DNA of 62,681 bases from Gammaproteobacteria bacterium (GCA_014239255.1 JAAZZE010000006.1:1-62681), one strand, 5' to 3'. Shown: positions 45,381 through 55,764, counted from the first letter of the stretch. Notes: a model not told the origin generated them from the letters alone. Made by a program: numbers and translations.

Positions 45381-46580
45381 TCAGGCGACTTGCGCAGTGC
45401 CCTGAGCATAATGATCCATCAGGATACGCGCCACTTCAGGGCGCGCAAATTCCAGCGGTAGATCCTCTCCCGCTGCAAGCATCTCCCGAACCCGGGTGCC
45501 GGATAGTAATACAAAGTCTTCTTTCTCGTGATCTGGTGCATCACGCATCATCACTACCCTGTTCAGCTTCTTTGAGTAGGCGGTGTGATCTGCTCGAAAA
45601 ATTTCAATATCAAGTGCATCTGACGGCACTTCTTCATCAAAAATCTCCTGCGCATCAAAAGCGCCGTAAAAATCACCAACCCCAGCATGATCACGCCCGA
45701 CAATCAGATGTGTGCAACCAGCATTCTGTCGGAACAGCGCATGCAACACTGCTTCTCGCGGTCCCGCGTAGAGCATGTCAAAGCCATAACCGCCGATCAT
45801 TACTGAATTAGAGGGAAAATACAGATCGACCATCTTGCGGATAGCGGCATCTCGTACCTCGGCAGGTATATCGCCGGGCTTGAGTTTGCCCAGCAGCATG
45901 TGGATCAGCACGCCATCAGCGCCTACCGTGTCACTGGCTATCTTGCACAGTTCTTCATGAGCACGGTGCATGGGGTTGCGCGTCTGAAACGCGACCACAG
46001 TCTCCCAACCGCGTTCGGCGATCTCCTCACGAATCTGGCCAGCCGTGCGGAATGTGTCAGGGAACTCACTTTCAAAATAACTGAGATTCAACACCTCGAT
46101 CGGCCCTGAGATTACAAAGTTTCCTAAAGAGGTAAAGGTCGCAACACCCGGATGCCCGGGATCTCCGGTGCGGTACACTTGTTGTGTGATGAGATCGATT
46201 TCTTCATCAGTCAGTTCCTCGACAGCTTCAACCTTCTGAATGGCAATCACCGGATCACCGGATACATTCGGATCACGCAATGCGATCTTTGAACCCACAA
46301 CAACCCCGTGACCATCGGCTACGAGGTTGAGCACCGGTACGGGCCAGAACAGCCCATCGCTGGTACGCATGTCAGCTGCCACACTAAGCGCGTCAGCCTT
46401 ATTCATAAACCCGGTTAGAGGCGTGAAATATCCGGCTCCCAGCATCACGGCATTGGCCGCAGCCGCAGAACTGATGATCAATTGTGGTAGTTTGACGGCT
46501 TGCGCTTCCAGCGCCGCGCGACGCGCCGAGTCCTCTACCAGCAGTGCAGTGAGGGAATCTGAACCATGAGGCCTGATCAT
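45381..46580 (-). CDS. sat: Sulfate adenylyltransferase (Sat-type ATP sulfurylase)
   Basis: A 399-residue homomeric ATP sulfurylase. The nucleotide sites are VVAFQTRNPMHRAHEEL and LIVGRDHAGVGDFYGAFDAQ, followed by FVLLSGTRVREMLAAGEDLP. This type differs from the CysDN enzyme used by E. coli for assimilation. In sulfur oxidisers it works with APS reductase AprAB to make ATP and sulfate from APS (family knowledge); aprAB are not in the window, so direction is inferred from the autotrophic context. It has its own upstream region of 209 bp. Confidence 0.94.
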   Translation of the reverse strand: MIRPHGSDSLTALLVEDSARRAALEAQAVKLPQLIISSAAAANAVMLGAGYFTPLTGFMNKADALSVAADMRTSDGLFWPVPVLNLVADGHGVVVGSKIALRDPNVSGDPVIAIQKVEAVEELTDEEIDLITQQVYRTGDPGHPGVATFTSLGNFVISGPIEVLNLSYFESEFPDTFRTAGQIREEIAERGWETVVAFQTRNPMHRAHEELCKIASDTVGADGVLIHMLLGKLKPGDIPAEVRDAAIRKMVDLYFPSNSVMIGGYGFDMLYAGPREAVLHALFRQNAGCTHLIVGRDHAGVGDFYGAFDAQEIFDEEVPSDALDIEIFRADHTAYSKKLNRVVMMRDAPDHEKEDFVLLSGTRVREMLAAGEDLPLEFARPEVARILMDHYAQGTAQVA

Positions 46581-46650
46581 TACTTAAAGTCTCCGGGAAT
46601 AGGGTCGAGCCATCGATGAACGTGTTGATAACAGCCGATTGCCTAAGCGC

Positions 46651-46664
46651 GCTTGGCACCAAGC
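46651..46664. repeat. Inverted repeat upstream of sat
   Basis: GCTTGG-CA-CCAAGC is a perfect dyad 71 bp before the sat start, in the region expected to hold its promoter. It may be a regulator site; unassigned. Confidence 0.35.
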
Positions 46665-46789
46665 ATTCATCGCTAACGCCAACATTAGCACCTTCGAACC
46701 CAGGCGCTGACTAAATTTTTTGATTAACCCATAAGGTTTAAGCACCCCAACAAAACCAAAGAACTCAGTAAGTCAGTGCTGGCTCAGTA

Positions 46790-47848
46790 TTATCCGCGGC
46801 GCCGGTTCCGGACCGCCTCAGCCAGGCACGACAACAGTGGCAGCGTGTCCTCCCAGCCAATGCAGGCGTCAGTAATACTCTGACCGTAAGTCAGAGTCTC
46901 GCCAGGGACAATATCCTGGCGACCCGATTGCAGATGACTCTCGATCATGACCCCCATCAGACGGCGTTCGCCAGCGGCCAGTTGATCGCAGACGGCCCCG
47001 ACTACCTGGGGCTGGCGCTGTGGATCCTTGTCGCTGTTAGCATGACTGCAGTCGACCATAAGGCGAACTGGAATACCGGCCTTGGACATCAGCGTTGCCG
47101 CTCGATCGAGACTTGGGGAGTCATAATTAGGCTCAATACCACCGCGAAGAATCACGTGACCATCATCATTGCCAGCAGTGGCATAAATAGCCGAGCGCCC
47201 TTCCTTGGTAAGGGTCAGAAAATGATGCGGATGTTGTGCCGCTCCAACAGCATCGACTGCAATCTTTAGATTACCGTCCGTGCCGTTTTTGAATCCTACT
47301 GGACAAGAGAGTCCAGATGCCATCTCGCGATGTAGCTGACTCTCGGTGGTCCGTGCACCAATAGCCCCCCAACTTACAAGGTCGGCCAAATATTGGGGGG
47401 TTAACAGATCCAAGTACTCGGTTCCCGCCGCGACACCCAGTTCATTGATATCAGCCAACAGTTTGCGTGCTTTGCGCAAGCCCCGGTTAATATCAAACGA
47501 CCCGTCGAGGCCCGGATCATTGATCAGCCCTTTCCAACCAACAGTAGTGCGCGGCTTCTCAAAGTAGACTCGCATGATCAACACCAGCTCGTCTGCATAC
47601 TGACTTACCAACGGCGACAGTCGACCAGCATATTCCAGTGCCGCCGAAGAATCATGAATCGAGCATGGCCCAACTACGACGATAAGACGGTCATCGTGGC
47701 CGTGCAGTATCTGGTGAATATCCTGGCGGGCCGCAAAAACTACTTCGGCCATCCGTTGATTCACGGGAAATTCGGCGACAACCGTTGCCGGATTGGCAAC
47801 ATCTCGGATGTCAACAATACGAAGATCGTCGGTTTTCGTTGCGTGCAC
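46790..47848 (-). CDS. 3-deoxy-7-phosphoheptulonate synthase (AroG/AroF/AroH type)
   Basis: A 352-residue class I DAHP synthase that joins phosphoenolpyruvate and erythrose 4-phosphate, the first step of aromatic amino acid synthesis. Motifs are VVVGPCSIHDSSAALEYAGR, MRVYFEKPRTTVGWKGLIND, SWGAIGARTTESQLHREMAS, FKNGTDGNLKIAVDAV and LMVDCSHANSDKDPQRQ. The feedback type (Phe, Tyr or Trp) cannot be read safely, so no isozyme symbol is given. It lies between fusA-like and sat genes on the same strand with independent spacing. Confidence 0.94.
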   Translation of the reverse strand: MHATKTDDLRIVDIRDVANPATVVAEFPVNQRMAEVVFAARQDIHQILHGHDDRLIVVVGPCSIHDSSAALEYAGRLSPLVSQYADELVLIMRVYFEKPRTTVGWKGLINDPGLDGSFDINRGLRKARKLLADINELGVAAGTEYLDLLTPQYLADLVSWGAIGARTTESQLHREMASGLSCPVGFKNGTDGNLKIAVDAVGAAQHPHHFLTLTKEGRSAIYATAGNDDGHVILRGGIEPNYDSPSLDRAATLMSKAGIPVRLMVDCSHANSDKDPQRQPQVVGAVCDQLAAGERRLMGVMIESHLQSGRQDIVPGETLTYGQSITDACIGWEDTLPLLSCLAEAVRNRRRG

Positions 47849-47939
47849 TGTGATAACCCAGGAACTTTGCTTGCGTCACCCCCCTGGCGGCGCAAAACGG
47901 CGCGAATTATATCACCGCATGAACGCAAGCCGTAGTTCG

Positions 47940-49988
47940 TCAATCCTCCTCGGGGTGTTCGAAAGTCGACATCAGTTGTTTCTGTATCGCGGCTGGCGCG
48001 GGTTCATAGTTGGCAAACCCCATGCTGTAGCTACCCTCCCCACCCGTCACCGACTTTAGCCGAGACTGGTAATCAGTCATTTCCGCCAGAGGCACCTGGC
48101 CGCAGATCATCATGCGTCCTGCACTGACCACATCGGTACTAACTACCCGACCACGCCTTGATGAAAGATCGCCTGCAATGTCTCCCATATTGTCAGCTGG
48201 AACCATCGCCTCAATATTGACTACCGGTTCCAGAATCAGCGGTTTGGCGTTGGCAATAGCGTCCAGAAATGCCTTGCGCCCAGCGTTCACAAAGGCCACT
48301 TCCTTAGAATCGACCGGGTGATGCTTTCCGTCATAGACCTTGACCCGAACGTCCTGCATGGGAAATCCGGCTATCGCACCTCCATTAAGAACGCTGCGTA
48401 CCCCCTTTTCCACCGCAGGAATAAATTGAGCTGGAATCACCCCGCCGACGATTTTATTGGCGAACTCGAAACCCGAACCACGAGGTAACGGCTCAATTTC
48501 CAAGAACACTTCGCCAAATTGGCCTGCGCCGCCGGTCTGTTTCTTGTGCCGGCAATGACCTTTGGCCGTTTTGCCAATGGTTTCCCGGTAGGGAATAGAC
48601 GGCACCCCGGTCGTGACCTTGAGGTCATACTGGTCGGACATACGTTCAATAGCCAGGCGTAGATGCAGTTCACCAGTTCCGCGCAGAACCGTCTCGTTGG
48701 CGACCGGATCCTGCTCTACCCGCAGGCAGGGATCAGACGCGGTGAGGCGCAACAACACGTCCGCTATCTTTTGTTCATCGCCTCGACTACTCGCTGTAAT
48801 CGATACACCAGCCATCGGCGCGGGAAGATTCAACGGCTCGAGGTGAATGAGATCTTCATCATGCGAGTCATGCAGTACATCATCGTAGGACAGACCATCA
48901 ACTTTGGACACCAGCGCAAGGTCACCGGGAACTGCGACGCGCAACTCGCTGCTTTCCTTGCCCAATGGAATTGACAAGTTGCTGATTTTTAGAGGCTTAC
49001 GGGCATCGCCCACGAATAACTGCATATCCTTGCGGACCCGGCCCTGGTGTACACGAAGCAGGGTCTGGCGCCCGACAAATGAATCAAAAGAGACTTTGAA
49101 CACATGGGCCAGTACATGTTTTTCCGGGTCGGGGCTGACTTCAACCTTTTGGGCATCATCACCGAAGCCATTTTTAAAATGAGGAGGGTTTCCTTCGGCA
49201 GGACTGGGCAACAGGCGAACAATAAAATCCAGTAGTTCAGGAATCCCAATTCCGGTATGGGCAGATACGAAACACACCGGGACAAGGTGCCCCTCGCGCA
49301 TCGCCTGTTCAAACGCATCATGCAACTGTTCCGCCGAGACCTCGCCCTGATCAAGGTAAATCTCCATGAGCTCCTCATCCACTTCAACCGCCTGATCTAC
49401 AATCGCTGTGTGGGAACTTTCCGCTGAGGAAAACGCTGGCTCTCCGTCAGCTTTGAAGAAACAGTCTATGACCTCCTTACTGTCACTGGACGGCAGGTTA
49501 ACCGCAAGACATTCGTCGCCAAAAGCTTCGCGTACCTCCTGGTAGATTGCCTCGAGATCAGCCTGATCATTGTCGATATGGTTAATCACCACCATACGGC
49601 ACTGATCCTGACTCTGGGCCCAACTCATCATTCGGCGACTGGCGCTCTCAACACCTCGCTGGGCATTGATCACCACAGCCACTGTTTCAACGGCGGGCAA
49701 GACGCTGAGCGCTGCACCAATAAAGTCCGGGTAACCGGGGGTATCCAGCAGGTTGATATGGATGTTACGGTAATCGAACCCAGCGAGTGAAGACGAAAGC
49801 GAGTGACCGTGCTTTTTCTCAAGTTCATCCCAGTCACTAACCGTGGTACCTTTCTCGATTGCGCCCGGAGCCTTAATCGCACCAGCTTGAGCCAGAATCT
49901 GCTCTACTAACATCGTCTTGCCCGCGCCAGCGTGGCCGGCAAAAGCCACATTTCGAATATCCTCTGTCTGGTAATCCATTATCTTCAC
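47940..49988 (-). CDS. EF-G-like GTPase (paralogue of elongation factor G)
   Basis: A 682-residue translation-type GTPase with all EF-G domains, including domain IV (GHCRHKKQTGGAGQFGEVFL, VGGVIPAQFIPAVEKGVRS) and domain V (GRVVSTDVVSAGRMMICGQV). It starts with DYQTEDIRNVAFAGHAGAGK. It departs from EF-G in the GTPase core: the switch II site is DTPGYPDF rather than DTPGHVDF, so the catalytic histidine is tyrosine, and the specificity motif is NHID rather than NKxD. It therefore belongs to the EF-G2-like group of unclear role, not the housekeeping fusA. The gene stands alone. Confidence 0.9.
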   Translation of the reverse strand: MKIMDYQTEDIRNVAFAGHAGAGKTMLVEQILAQAGAIKAPGAIEKGTTVSDWDELEKKHGHSLSSSLAGFDYRNIHINLLDTPGYPDFIGAALSVLPAVETVAVVINAQRGVESASRRMMSWAQSQDQCRMVVINHIDNDQADLEAIYQEVREAFGDECLAVNLPSSDSKEVIDCFFKADGEPAFSSAESSHTAIVDQAVEVDEELMEIYLDQGEVSAEQLHDAFEQAMREGHLVPVCFVSAHTGIGIPELLDFIVRLLPSPAEGNPPHFKNGFGDDAQKVEVSPDPEKHVLAHVFKVSFDSFVGRQTLLRVHQGRVRKDMQLFVGDARKPLKISNLSIPLGKESSELRVAVPGDLALVSKVDGLSYDDVLHDSHDEDLIHLEPLNLPAPMAGVSITASSRGDEQKIADVLLRLTASDPCLRVEQDPVANETVLRGTGELHLRLAIERMSDQYDLKVTTGVPSIPYRETIGKTAKGHCRHKKQTGGAGQFGEVFLEIEPLPRGSGFEFANKIVGGVIPAQFIPAVEKGVRSVLNGGAIAGFPMQDVRVKVYDGKHHPVDSKEVAFVNAGRKAFLDAIANAKPLILEPVVNIEAMVPADNMGDIAGDLSSRRGRVVSTDVVSAGRMMICGQVPLAEMTDYQSRLKSVTGGEGSYSMGFANYEPAPAAIQKQLMSTFEHPEED

Positions 49989-50092
49989 CCTCCTCGGTTA
50001 TCCTTGCGTTTTATGCTTGCGTGCCAATTCCTATAATGATTGGTTTTTGAATTTGGCCTTCAATGTGCCGTTTTCTGTCTAATAACATAGTT

Positions 50093-50707
50093 ATGACTAT
50101 CACGTTCACCGAGCCAAATCAACAAGATGTTTGGGAAAATCGCTACCAGGATAGGAAAACCGCATGGGATCGGGGGCAATCCAGTCCAGCACTCAGTCAC
50201 TGGTTTCCCTCGATGTGCCCGCCCCCGGCCCGGATACTGGTGCCCGCCTGTGGTTGCGGCCACGAGGTCGTGACACTTTGTGAACAGGGCTATGCCGTCA
50301 CCGCTATTGATTTCGCACCAAGTGCGATCGAGACACTCAATACAAAACTCCATCAAAAGGGGTTGCGGGCTGATGTCATCCAAGCTGATCTGCTTGCCTG
50401 GGAGTCAACACAGGCATTTGATATCATTTATGAGCAAACGGCTCTTTGTGCGCTGGAGCCAGCCTTGTGGCACAACTATGCCGACCGTCTGTACCGGTGG
50501 TTAACTGCCAAAGGGCTGCTATTGGGCCTGTTCATGCAGACTGACCACGAAGGCGGACCGCCCTGGCACTGTGCCATTGAATCGCTGGAAGAGATTTTCC
50601 CAGCGACCCGATGGCACTGGCCACCCCAACAAGACCAGAGAGTTACGCACCCGAGTGGTTTTAACGAGTTAGCATTAGTTCTAAAACGTCGAAACTCGGT
50701 CAGATAA
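50093..50707 (+). CDS. TPMT-family SAM-dependent methyltransferase
   Basis: A 204-residue protein with an N-terminal FTEPNQQDVWENRYQDRKTA and WDRGQSSPALSHWF, the entry pattern of the thiopurine S-methyltransferase family. The SAM-binding motif I is RILVPACGCGHEVVTLCEQG, then VTAIDFAPSAIETL, and YEQTALCALEPALW. Bacterial members methylate thiols, selenium or tellurium compounds; the substrate here is unknown. ATG 50093 was chosen because similarity starts there; ATG 50063 adds ten unrelated residues. Confidence 0.85.
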   Translation: MTITFTEPNQQDVWENRYQDRKTAWDRGQSSPALSHWFPSMCPPPARILVPACGCGHEVVTLCEQGYAVTAIDFAPSAIETLNTKLHQKGLRADVIQADLLAWESTQAFDIIYEQTALCALEPALWHNYADRLYRWLTAKGLLLGLFMQTDHEGGPPWHCAIESLEEIFPATRWHWPPQQDQRVTHPSGFNELALVLKRRNSVR

Positions 50708-50889
50708 AACTATTTTCTGCCTTAAAATTGTTGCAACCTCAACAGCGGTTGCCTAAAGTTGCGCCATCTAAACCCACGGCGTAGCACGCTCAACGTAACG
50801 GTTCATATTGAGATCAACTGAATATTCCGGCCCGAACCCGGACGCGCAACCACACATACGCTGGATCCGCGTGGCATACTGACAAACTG

Positions 50890-52575
50890 ATGCGCGAAAA
50901 CAATAACACCGTAACCCCTACCCACTTTATCCGTCAGAAGATCACCGCGGATCTAGCGGCTGGCAAGTATCCTGAGGGTATAACGACTCGTTTTCCGCCC
51001 GAGCCCAACGGCTATCTGCATATCGGTCATGCAAAATCAATATGTCTGAATTTTGGATTAGCAAATGAATTCAGCGGGCGTTGTTTTTTACGCTTCGACG
51101 ACACCAACCCCGACCGCGAGAGTCCGGAGTTTGTCAAAGCCATTAAGGAAGACGTGCAATGGCTAGGCTTTGACTGGGGTGACCGACTACGGCATGCGTC
51201 GGACTACTTTGAGCAGTTATACCAATGGGCAGTCGAGTTGGTTGAGAATGGTCATGCTTATGTCTGCGACCTGAGCGCTGAGGAAGTTCGTGCTACCCGA
51301 GGCACGCTCACCCTTCCCGGCAGCAACAGCCCGTACCGGGGTCGCAGTGCTGAAGAAAGCCTTGAACTTCTAGGGCGGATGCGCGCTGGAGAATTTGCCG
51401 ACGGTAGCCGCGTTCTACGGGCGCGGATAGACATGACGTCACCCAATCTACACCTGCGGGATCCCGCTCTATACCGGATTCGCCACCAGACGCACCATAA
51501 TACTGGGGATACCTGGTGTATTTACCCGATGTACGACTTTACCCATCCCCTGTCAGACGCTATCGAAGGGGTGACCCATTCGCTGTGTACTCTCGAATTT
51601 GAGGACAACCGGGCTTTGTATGATTGGGTACTTGAACACGTATCGATCCCGTCACGTCCTTACCAGACCGAGTTCTCCCGTCTGTCACTGGAATACACAG
51701 TAGTCAGCAAGCGGCTTTTGACCACCTTGGTCAGCGAGCGTGTGGTCGATGGCTGGGATGATCCACGTATGCCGACCCTCTCCGGACTGCGGCGGCGAGG
51801 TTATTCGCCCGCTTCAATTCGGGACTTTTGCAACCGAATCGGTGTCACACGCAATCAGCAGCACGTTGAACTCAGCGTGCTGGAAAACTGTGTCCGTGAG
51901 GATCTTGATCGGACTGCGGCGCGGGCTTTTGCAGTCACTCGTCCTCTCAAACTGGTGATCGATAACTATCCACAAGACCAGGAAGAATTCTTTGAGGCCG
52001 CCAACCATCCGGCGGACCCCTCTCGTGGCTCAAGGGCTGTGGGTTTCTGCCGCGAACTCTATATCGAACATGACGACTTCATCGAAGATCCACCGCGGAA
52101 ATTCTTTCGCCTGTCTCCTGGCCGCGAAGTGCGACTACGCTATGCCTACCTGGTTACATGTACCAAGGTAATCCACGATGAGCAGGGCAACGTCACACAA
52201 GTGCACTGCACCTATGACCCTCAAAGCCGTGGTGGTAATCCATCTGACGGCCGCAAGGTCAAGGGTACCATTCATTGGACCTCAGCCCGACATAGCAAAA
52301 AAGCGCAGATTCGGCTGTATCAGCCGCTGTTCAAAGATTCACAGCCGCGCTTCTCTTCTAAGGAAGATCTTCACGATAGTCTTAATGAAAATTCACTAGT
52401 CACGATAGATGATGCACAAATTGAGCCAAGCCTGGTAGAAGCCACTGTCGGCACTGCCTTCCAGTTCGAACGCCTTGGTTACTTTTGTGTTGATCGTGAT
52501 AGCGCACCAGAACAAATGATATTTAACCGAACTGTTCCTTTGCGCGATACCTGGGCACGGGTAAAGGCACGCTGA
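50890..52575 (+). CDS. glnS: Glutaminyl-tRNA synthetase
   Basis: A 561-residue class I tRNA synthetase that charges tRNA-Gln directly. The HIGH signature is FPPEPNGYLHIGHAKSICL and the KMSKS counterpart is YTVVSKRLLTTLV. GlnRS-specific parts include DDTNPDRESPEFVKAIKEDV and WCIYPMYDFTHPLSDAIEG. Length fits the bacterial enzyme. A GlnRS means this tRNA need not go through the GatCAB transamidation route, usual for Gammaproteobacteria. It converges on the RND pump gene. Confidence 0.96.
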   Translation: MRENNNTVTPTHFIRQKITADLAAGKYPEGITTRFPPEPNGYLHIGHAKSICLNFGLANEFSGRCFLRFDDTNPDRESPEFVKAIKEDVQWLGFDWGDRLRHASDYFEQLYQWAVELVENGHAYVCDLSAEEVRATRGTLTLPGSNSPYRGRSAEESLELLGRMRAGEFADGSRVLRARIDMTSPNLHLRDPALYRIRHQTHHNTGDTWCIYPMYDFTHPLSDAIEGVTHSLCTLEFEDNRALYDWVLEHVSIPSRPYQTEFSRLSLEYTVVSKRLLTTLVSERVVDGWDDPRMPTLSGLRRRGYSPASIRDFCNRIGVTRNQQHVELSVLENCVREDLDRTAARAFAVTRPLKLVIDNYPQDQEEFFEAANHPADPSRGSRAVGFCRELYIEHDDFIEDPPRKFFRLSPGREVRLRYAYLVTCTKVIHDEQGNVTQVHCTYDPQSRGGNPSDGRKVKGTIHWTSARHSKKAQIRLYQPLFKDSQPRFSSKEDLHDSLNENSLVTIDDAQIEPSLVEATVGTAFQFERLGYFCVDRDSAPEQMIFNRTVPLRDTWARVKAR

Positions 52576-52614
52576 ACGAAAACTATTCGAATCCGGTTCA
52601 ATCTGGAGTTCGGA

Positions 52615-55600
52615 TCAGACCCCACCCGGCGATACCCGGCTAAGCCGACGGGCTGTCCACCAGGAACCTACATTCTCTTGTAGTACCAGAGCGCTTGGCG
52701 TCACCACCAGAGTGAGCACCGTAGCAAAACTCAGACCAAAAACGATCGAGGTGGCTAACTGTGTCCACCACTGTGTAGAAGGCGCACCCTGGGTCACCTC
52801 TCGCGAAAGGAAATCTATATTAATACCAAGCATCATCGGCAACAGTCCCAGTATGGTCGTCACTGTAGTTAACATCACCGGACGCAGGCGCTGAGCCCCG
52901 GTACGCAGCACCGCCTCTACTGGATCTGCGATGGTCTGACGAAGTCGCGCATAGGTATCAATGAGGACAATATTATTGTTGACCACAATACCGGCGAGAG
53001 CAATCACACCAATGCCGTTCATAACGATGCCAAAAGGTGATCCGGTAGCCATTAAACCAATCAGCACTCCGACCGTAGACATCACTACAGCGAAAAGTAT
53101 CAATAAGGCTTGATAGAAACTGTTGAACTGCGTTACCAGTATCAGCCCCATCACGAACAATGCCACCAAGAAAGCCTTGCCCAGGAATGCCTTGGCCTTG
53201 GCCTGCTCTTCATCCTCGCCCTTAAATGTCACCTGGATCCGAGGATCAAGAGGAGACTTTGCCAGCCACGACTCTAGTTCTTGCAATTTGGCGTCGGCCA
53301 GCACCCCGTCATCAACATCGGCTTTGACCGTGATTACCCTGAACCCGTCGACCCGTTTCAGCATCCCAGTTTTTTGGCGGGCCTCACGTGCCACAAAGTT
53401 CGATACCGGTATCGAACCTGCTGACGTGCTAACCCGGACCTCACTCAAGCCCGTGACAGTCCTGTCGGACTCAGGAAAGCGTACCCGGATTTCGATCTCG
53501 TCTGCACTGTCGTCAGGACGATATTCGCCAATTTTGTAACCGCCAGTGGTCATCTGGATCATATTGCCGACCTTCCCAATATCGACCCCGTACTTGGCGG
53601 CCTGGGCGCGGTCGACCTGCAGGGTCCAATCGATACCAGGCAATGGCCGGGAGTCTTCGATACTATTAAGCCCAGTCATACCGTCGAACTGGGCCCGAAC
53701 TATTGCAGCGGCTGGTACCAGCAGTTCCGGATAATAGGAAGAAAGTTGTAGTTGGAGCGGCTTGCCGACCGGTGGTCCACCTTCTTCCTTGCGCAGGTCA
53801 ATAATCACCCCGGAAAAATCAGCCAAGCGCTCACGCAATGTCTGAAAAATCTGGTTGACGCGGGGGCGGTGGCGCCAGTCAGCAAACTCCAGCGATATCG
53901 AGCCGACGATATCCTCGGCTTCTTCGCTGTTGGCATCACCACCCACTCGCGTATAAAAAGTACGTACGCCACGAATATCCAAAACCCTTTGCTCCACCGC
54001 CCGCATGATCTCATCCTGTTCATCTACTGACAGGTTGCCACGCGCACGGACCTGAATCTGAGCATTATCAGGCTCAACATCGGGGAAAAATTCGACCCCG
54101 GGGCCGACGCGTCCGTAAAGGAGGAGTACGCCGATAAGCAATCCTATTGCCAAAGCCATCACTTGGCCAGGTCGTTTCACAGCCTGGGCCAAGAGCCTGA
54201 GATATCGACCGGTAAATCCGCTGATACTGAAAAGATCACCACTTTCCCCTGCATTCAGGGTGCGCAAGGCTCGGCTACTGATGTCAGCCGGTTTACCAAT
54301 TAAGGCCCCTACAGTGGGTACGAAAATAAGCGCCATCAATAATGAGGCGCTCAGGGTCATCAGCACTGTCATTGGCAGAAACTTCATGAACTCACCAACG
54401 ATCCCAGGCCAGAACACCAACGGCAAAAAGGCCGCAAGTGTGGTCGCAGTCGAGGCAATGATTGGGGCGGCCATGCGCTGAGAAGCCTGCAGATAAGCCT
54501 GCCGGCGGAAAACCCCTTCACTCAACTTGCGGTCGGCAAACTCGGTTACGACGATAGCACCATCAACGAGCATTCCGACTGCAAGAATAAGGCTGAACAA
54601 CACTACGATGTTAAGTGACACCTCCAGCAGATAAAGCAACAGCAAGGCAGTTAGAAAAGAACCAGGAATCGCCATTCCGACTAAGGCGCCACTACGTACG
54701 CCAAGCGCGGCAATAACAACCACCATCACCAGAATGACGGCACTGAGGACACTGTTCTGCAAGTCACTCAGCATCGTGCGAATCTGGTTGGAGCGATCCT
54801 GCGAGTAGCTGACCTTTACCGACTCGCGCAGTGTCGTTGGCCACTTGAGCTGTTCACCTTTGACCACCGCTCGGATTTTCTCAATCGTGGCGATGACATT
54901 TTCTCCCGAACGTTTCGATACTTCCAAGGCCACAGCAGGTCTACCGTTGACTCGGGCGTAAGTTGAAGGATCCCGGAAGGTGCGCCGGACCTGTGCAATG
55001 TCACCGACAGTGACCACTGAATCCCCGTCAGTTAAAACCGGCAAGCCAACGATATCCAGCACACTTTCGAACAGGCCCGGCACCTTGATCGAAAAGCGTC
55101 CCTGCCCGGTATCCTGTACCCCGGCGGCCACCAAAAGATTCGAGCCACTTACAGTAGCGGCGGCGAGGGCGGGATCAAGCCCGTAACTCTCCAAGCGCAA
55201 AGGATCAACGATAACCTCCACGACCTCATCTCGATTACCGGCGAGTTTTGCCTCAAGCACCTCTCCAATTCCCTCGACCGCATCCTTTAGATCCCGCGCG
55301 AGATCATAAAGAGCACGATCCGGCACATCTCCCGAAAGGATGACGACGAGAACCGGAAACAGACTGAAGTTAACCTCGTGTACTTCGGGGTCATCGGACG
55401 CTGCCGGGAGTTGGGTTTTCGCCAGATCGACTGCTTCTCGGACATCTTGCAGCGCGGTATCCGCATCGAACCCCGCCTCAAACTCCAGCAACACGTTGGC
55501 ACCGCCCTCGTAACCGGACGAACGCATCTCCTTAACCCCTTCTATCGTCTTCAACTCCTGCTCCAGGGGTCGAATCAGCAGTCGCTCGGCATCTTCCGGA

Positions 55601-55764
55601 GATATGCCGTCATGGTTCATCGTGACATAAATGATCGGAATATCAATATCCGGCTCAGATTCTTTAGGAATATCCCGGTAGGCAAATGAGCCCGCTATTA
55701 GAATGAACACCAGAACGGAAAGCACTGTCCGCGAATAATTGAACGCTGTGCCAACAAAAGACAT
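52615..55764 (-). CDS. RND-family efflux pump permease
   Basis: A 1049-residue inner-membrane protein with the AcrB-type layout: twelve helices with two large periplasmic loops (FNYSRTVLSVLVFILIAG at the start, GGTGG-type Pro/Gly-rich helices, and a C-terminal VLTLVVTPSALVLQ). Proton-relay positions are unusual: helix 4 reads GMLVDGAIVVTE, so the second aspartate of the AcrB DD pair (D407-D408) is glycine, and helix 10 reads IVVNNNIVLID where AcrB has a lysine. It probably pumps an amphiphilic or metal substrate with the adjacent adaptor; no outer-membrane channel gene is nearby. Confidence 0.9.
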   Translation of the reverse strand: MSFVGTAFNYSRTVLSVLVFILIAGSFAYRDIPKESEPDIDIPIIYVTMNHDGISPEDAERLLIRPLEQELKTIEGVKEMRSSGYEGGANVLLEFEAGFDADTALQDVREAVDLAKTQLPAASDDPEVHEVNFSLFPVLVVILSGDVPDRALYDLARDLKDAVEGIGEVLEAKLAGNRDEVVEVIVDPLRLESYGLDPALAAATVSGSNLLVAAGVQDTGQGRFSIKVPGLFESVLDIVGLPVLTDGDSVVTVGDIAQVRRTFRDPSTYARVNGRPAVALEVSKRSGENVIATIEKIRAVVKGEQLKWPTTLRESVKVSYSQDRSNQIRTMLSDLQNSVLSAVILVMVVVIAALGVRSGALVGMAIPGSFLTALLLLYLLEVSLNIVVLFSLILAVGMLVDGAIVVTEFADRKLSEGVFRRQAYLQASQRMAAPIIASTATTLAAFLPLVFWPGIVGEFMKFLPMTVLMTLSASLLMALIFVPTVGALIGKPADISSRALRTLNAGESGDLFSISGFTGRYLRLLAQAVKRPGQVMALAIGLLIGVLLLYGRVGPGVEFFPDVEPDNAQIQVRARGNLSVDEQDEIMRAVEQRVLDIRGVRTFYTRVGGDANSEEAEDIVGSISLEFADWRHRPRVNQIFQTLRERLADFSGVIIDLRKEEGGPPVGKPLQLQLSSYYPELLVPAAAIVRAQFDGMTGLNSIEDSRPLPGIDWTLQVDRAQAAKYGVDIGKVGNMIQMTTGGYKIGEYRPDDSADEIEIRVRFPESDRTVTGLSEVRVSTSAGSIPVSNFVAREARQKTGMLKRVDGFRVITVKADVDDGVLADAKLQELESWLAKSPLDPRIQVTFKGEDEEQAKAKAFLGKAFLVALFVMGLILVTQFNSFYQALLILFAVVMSTVGVLIGLMATGSPFGIVMNGIGVIALAGIVVNNNIVLIDTYARLRQTIADPVEAVLRTGAQRLRPVMLTTVTTILGLLPMMLGINIDFLSREVTQGAPSTQWWTQLATSIVFGLSFATVLTLVVTPSALVLQENVGSWWTARRLSRVSPGGV

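Noticed and set aside
47940-49988. Housekeeping elongation factor G (fusA).
   Set aside because: The altered DTPGY and NHID motifs and the lack of rpsL/rpsG/tuf neighbours argue against it.
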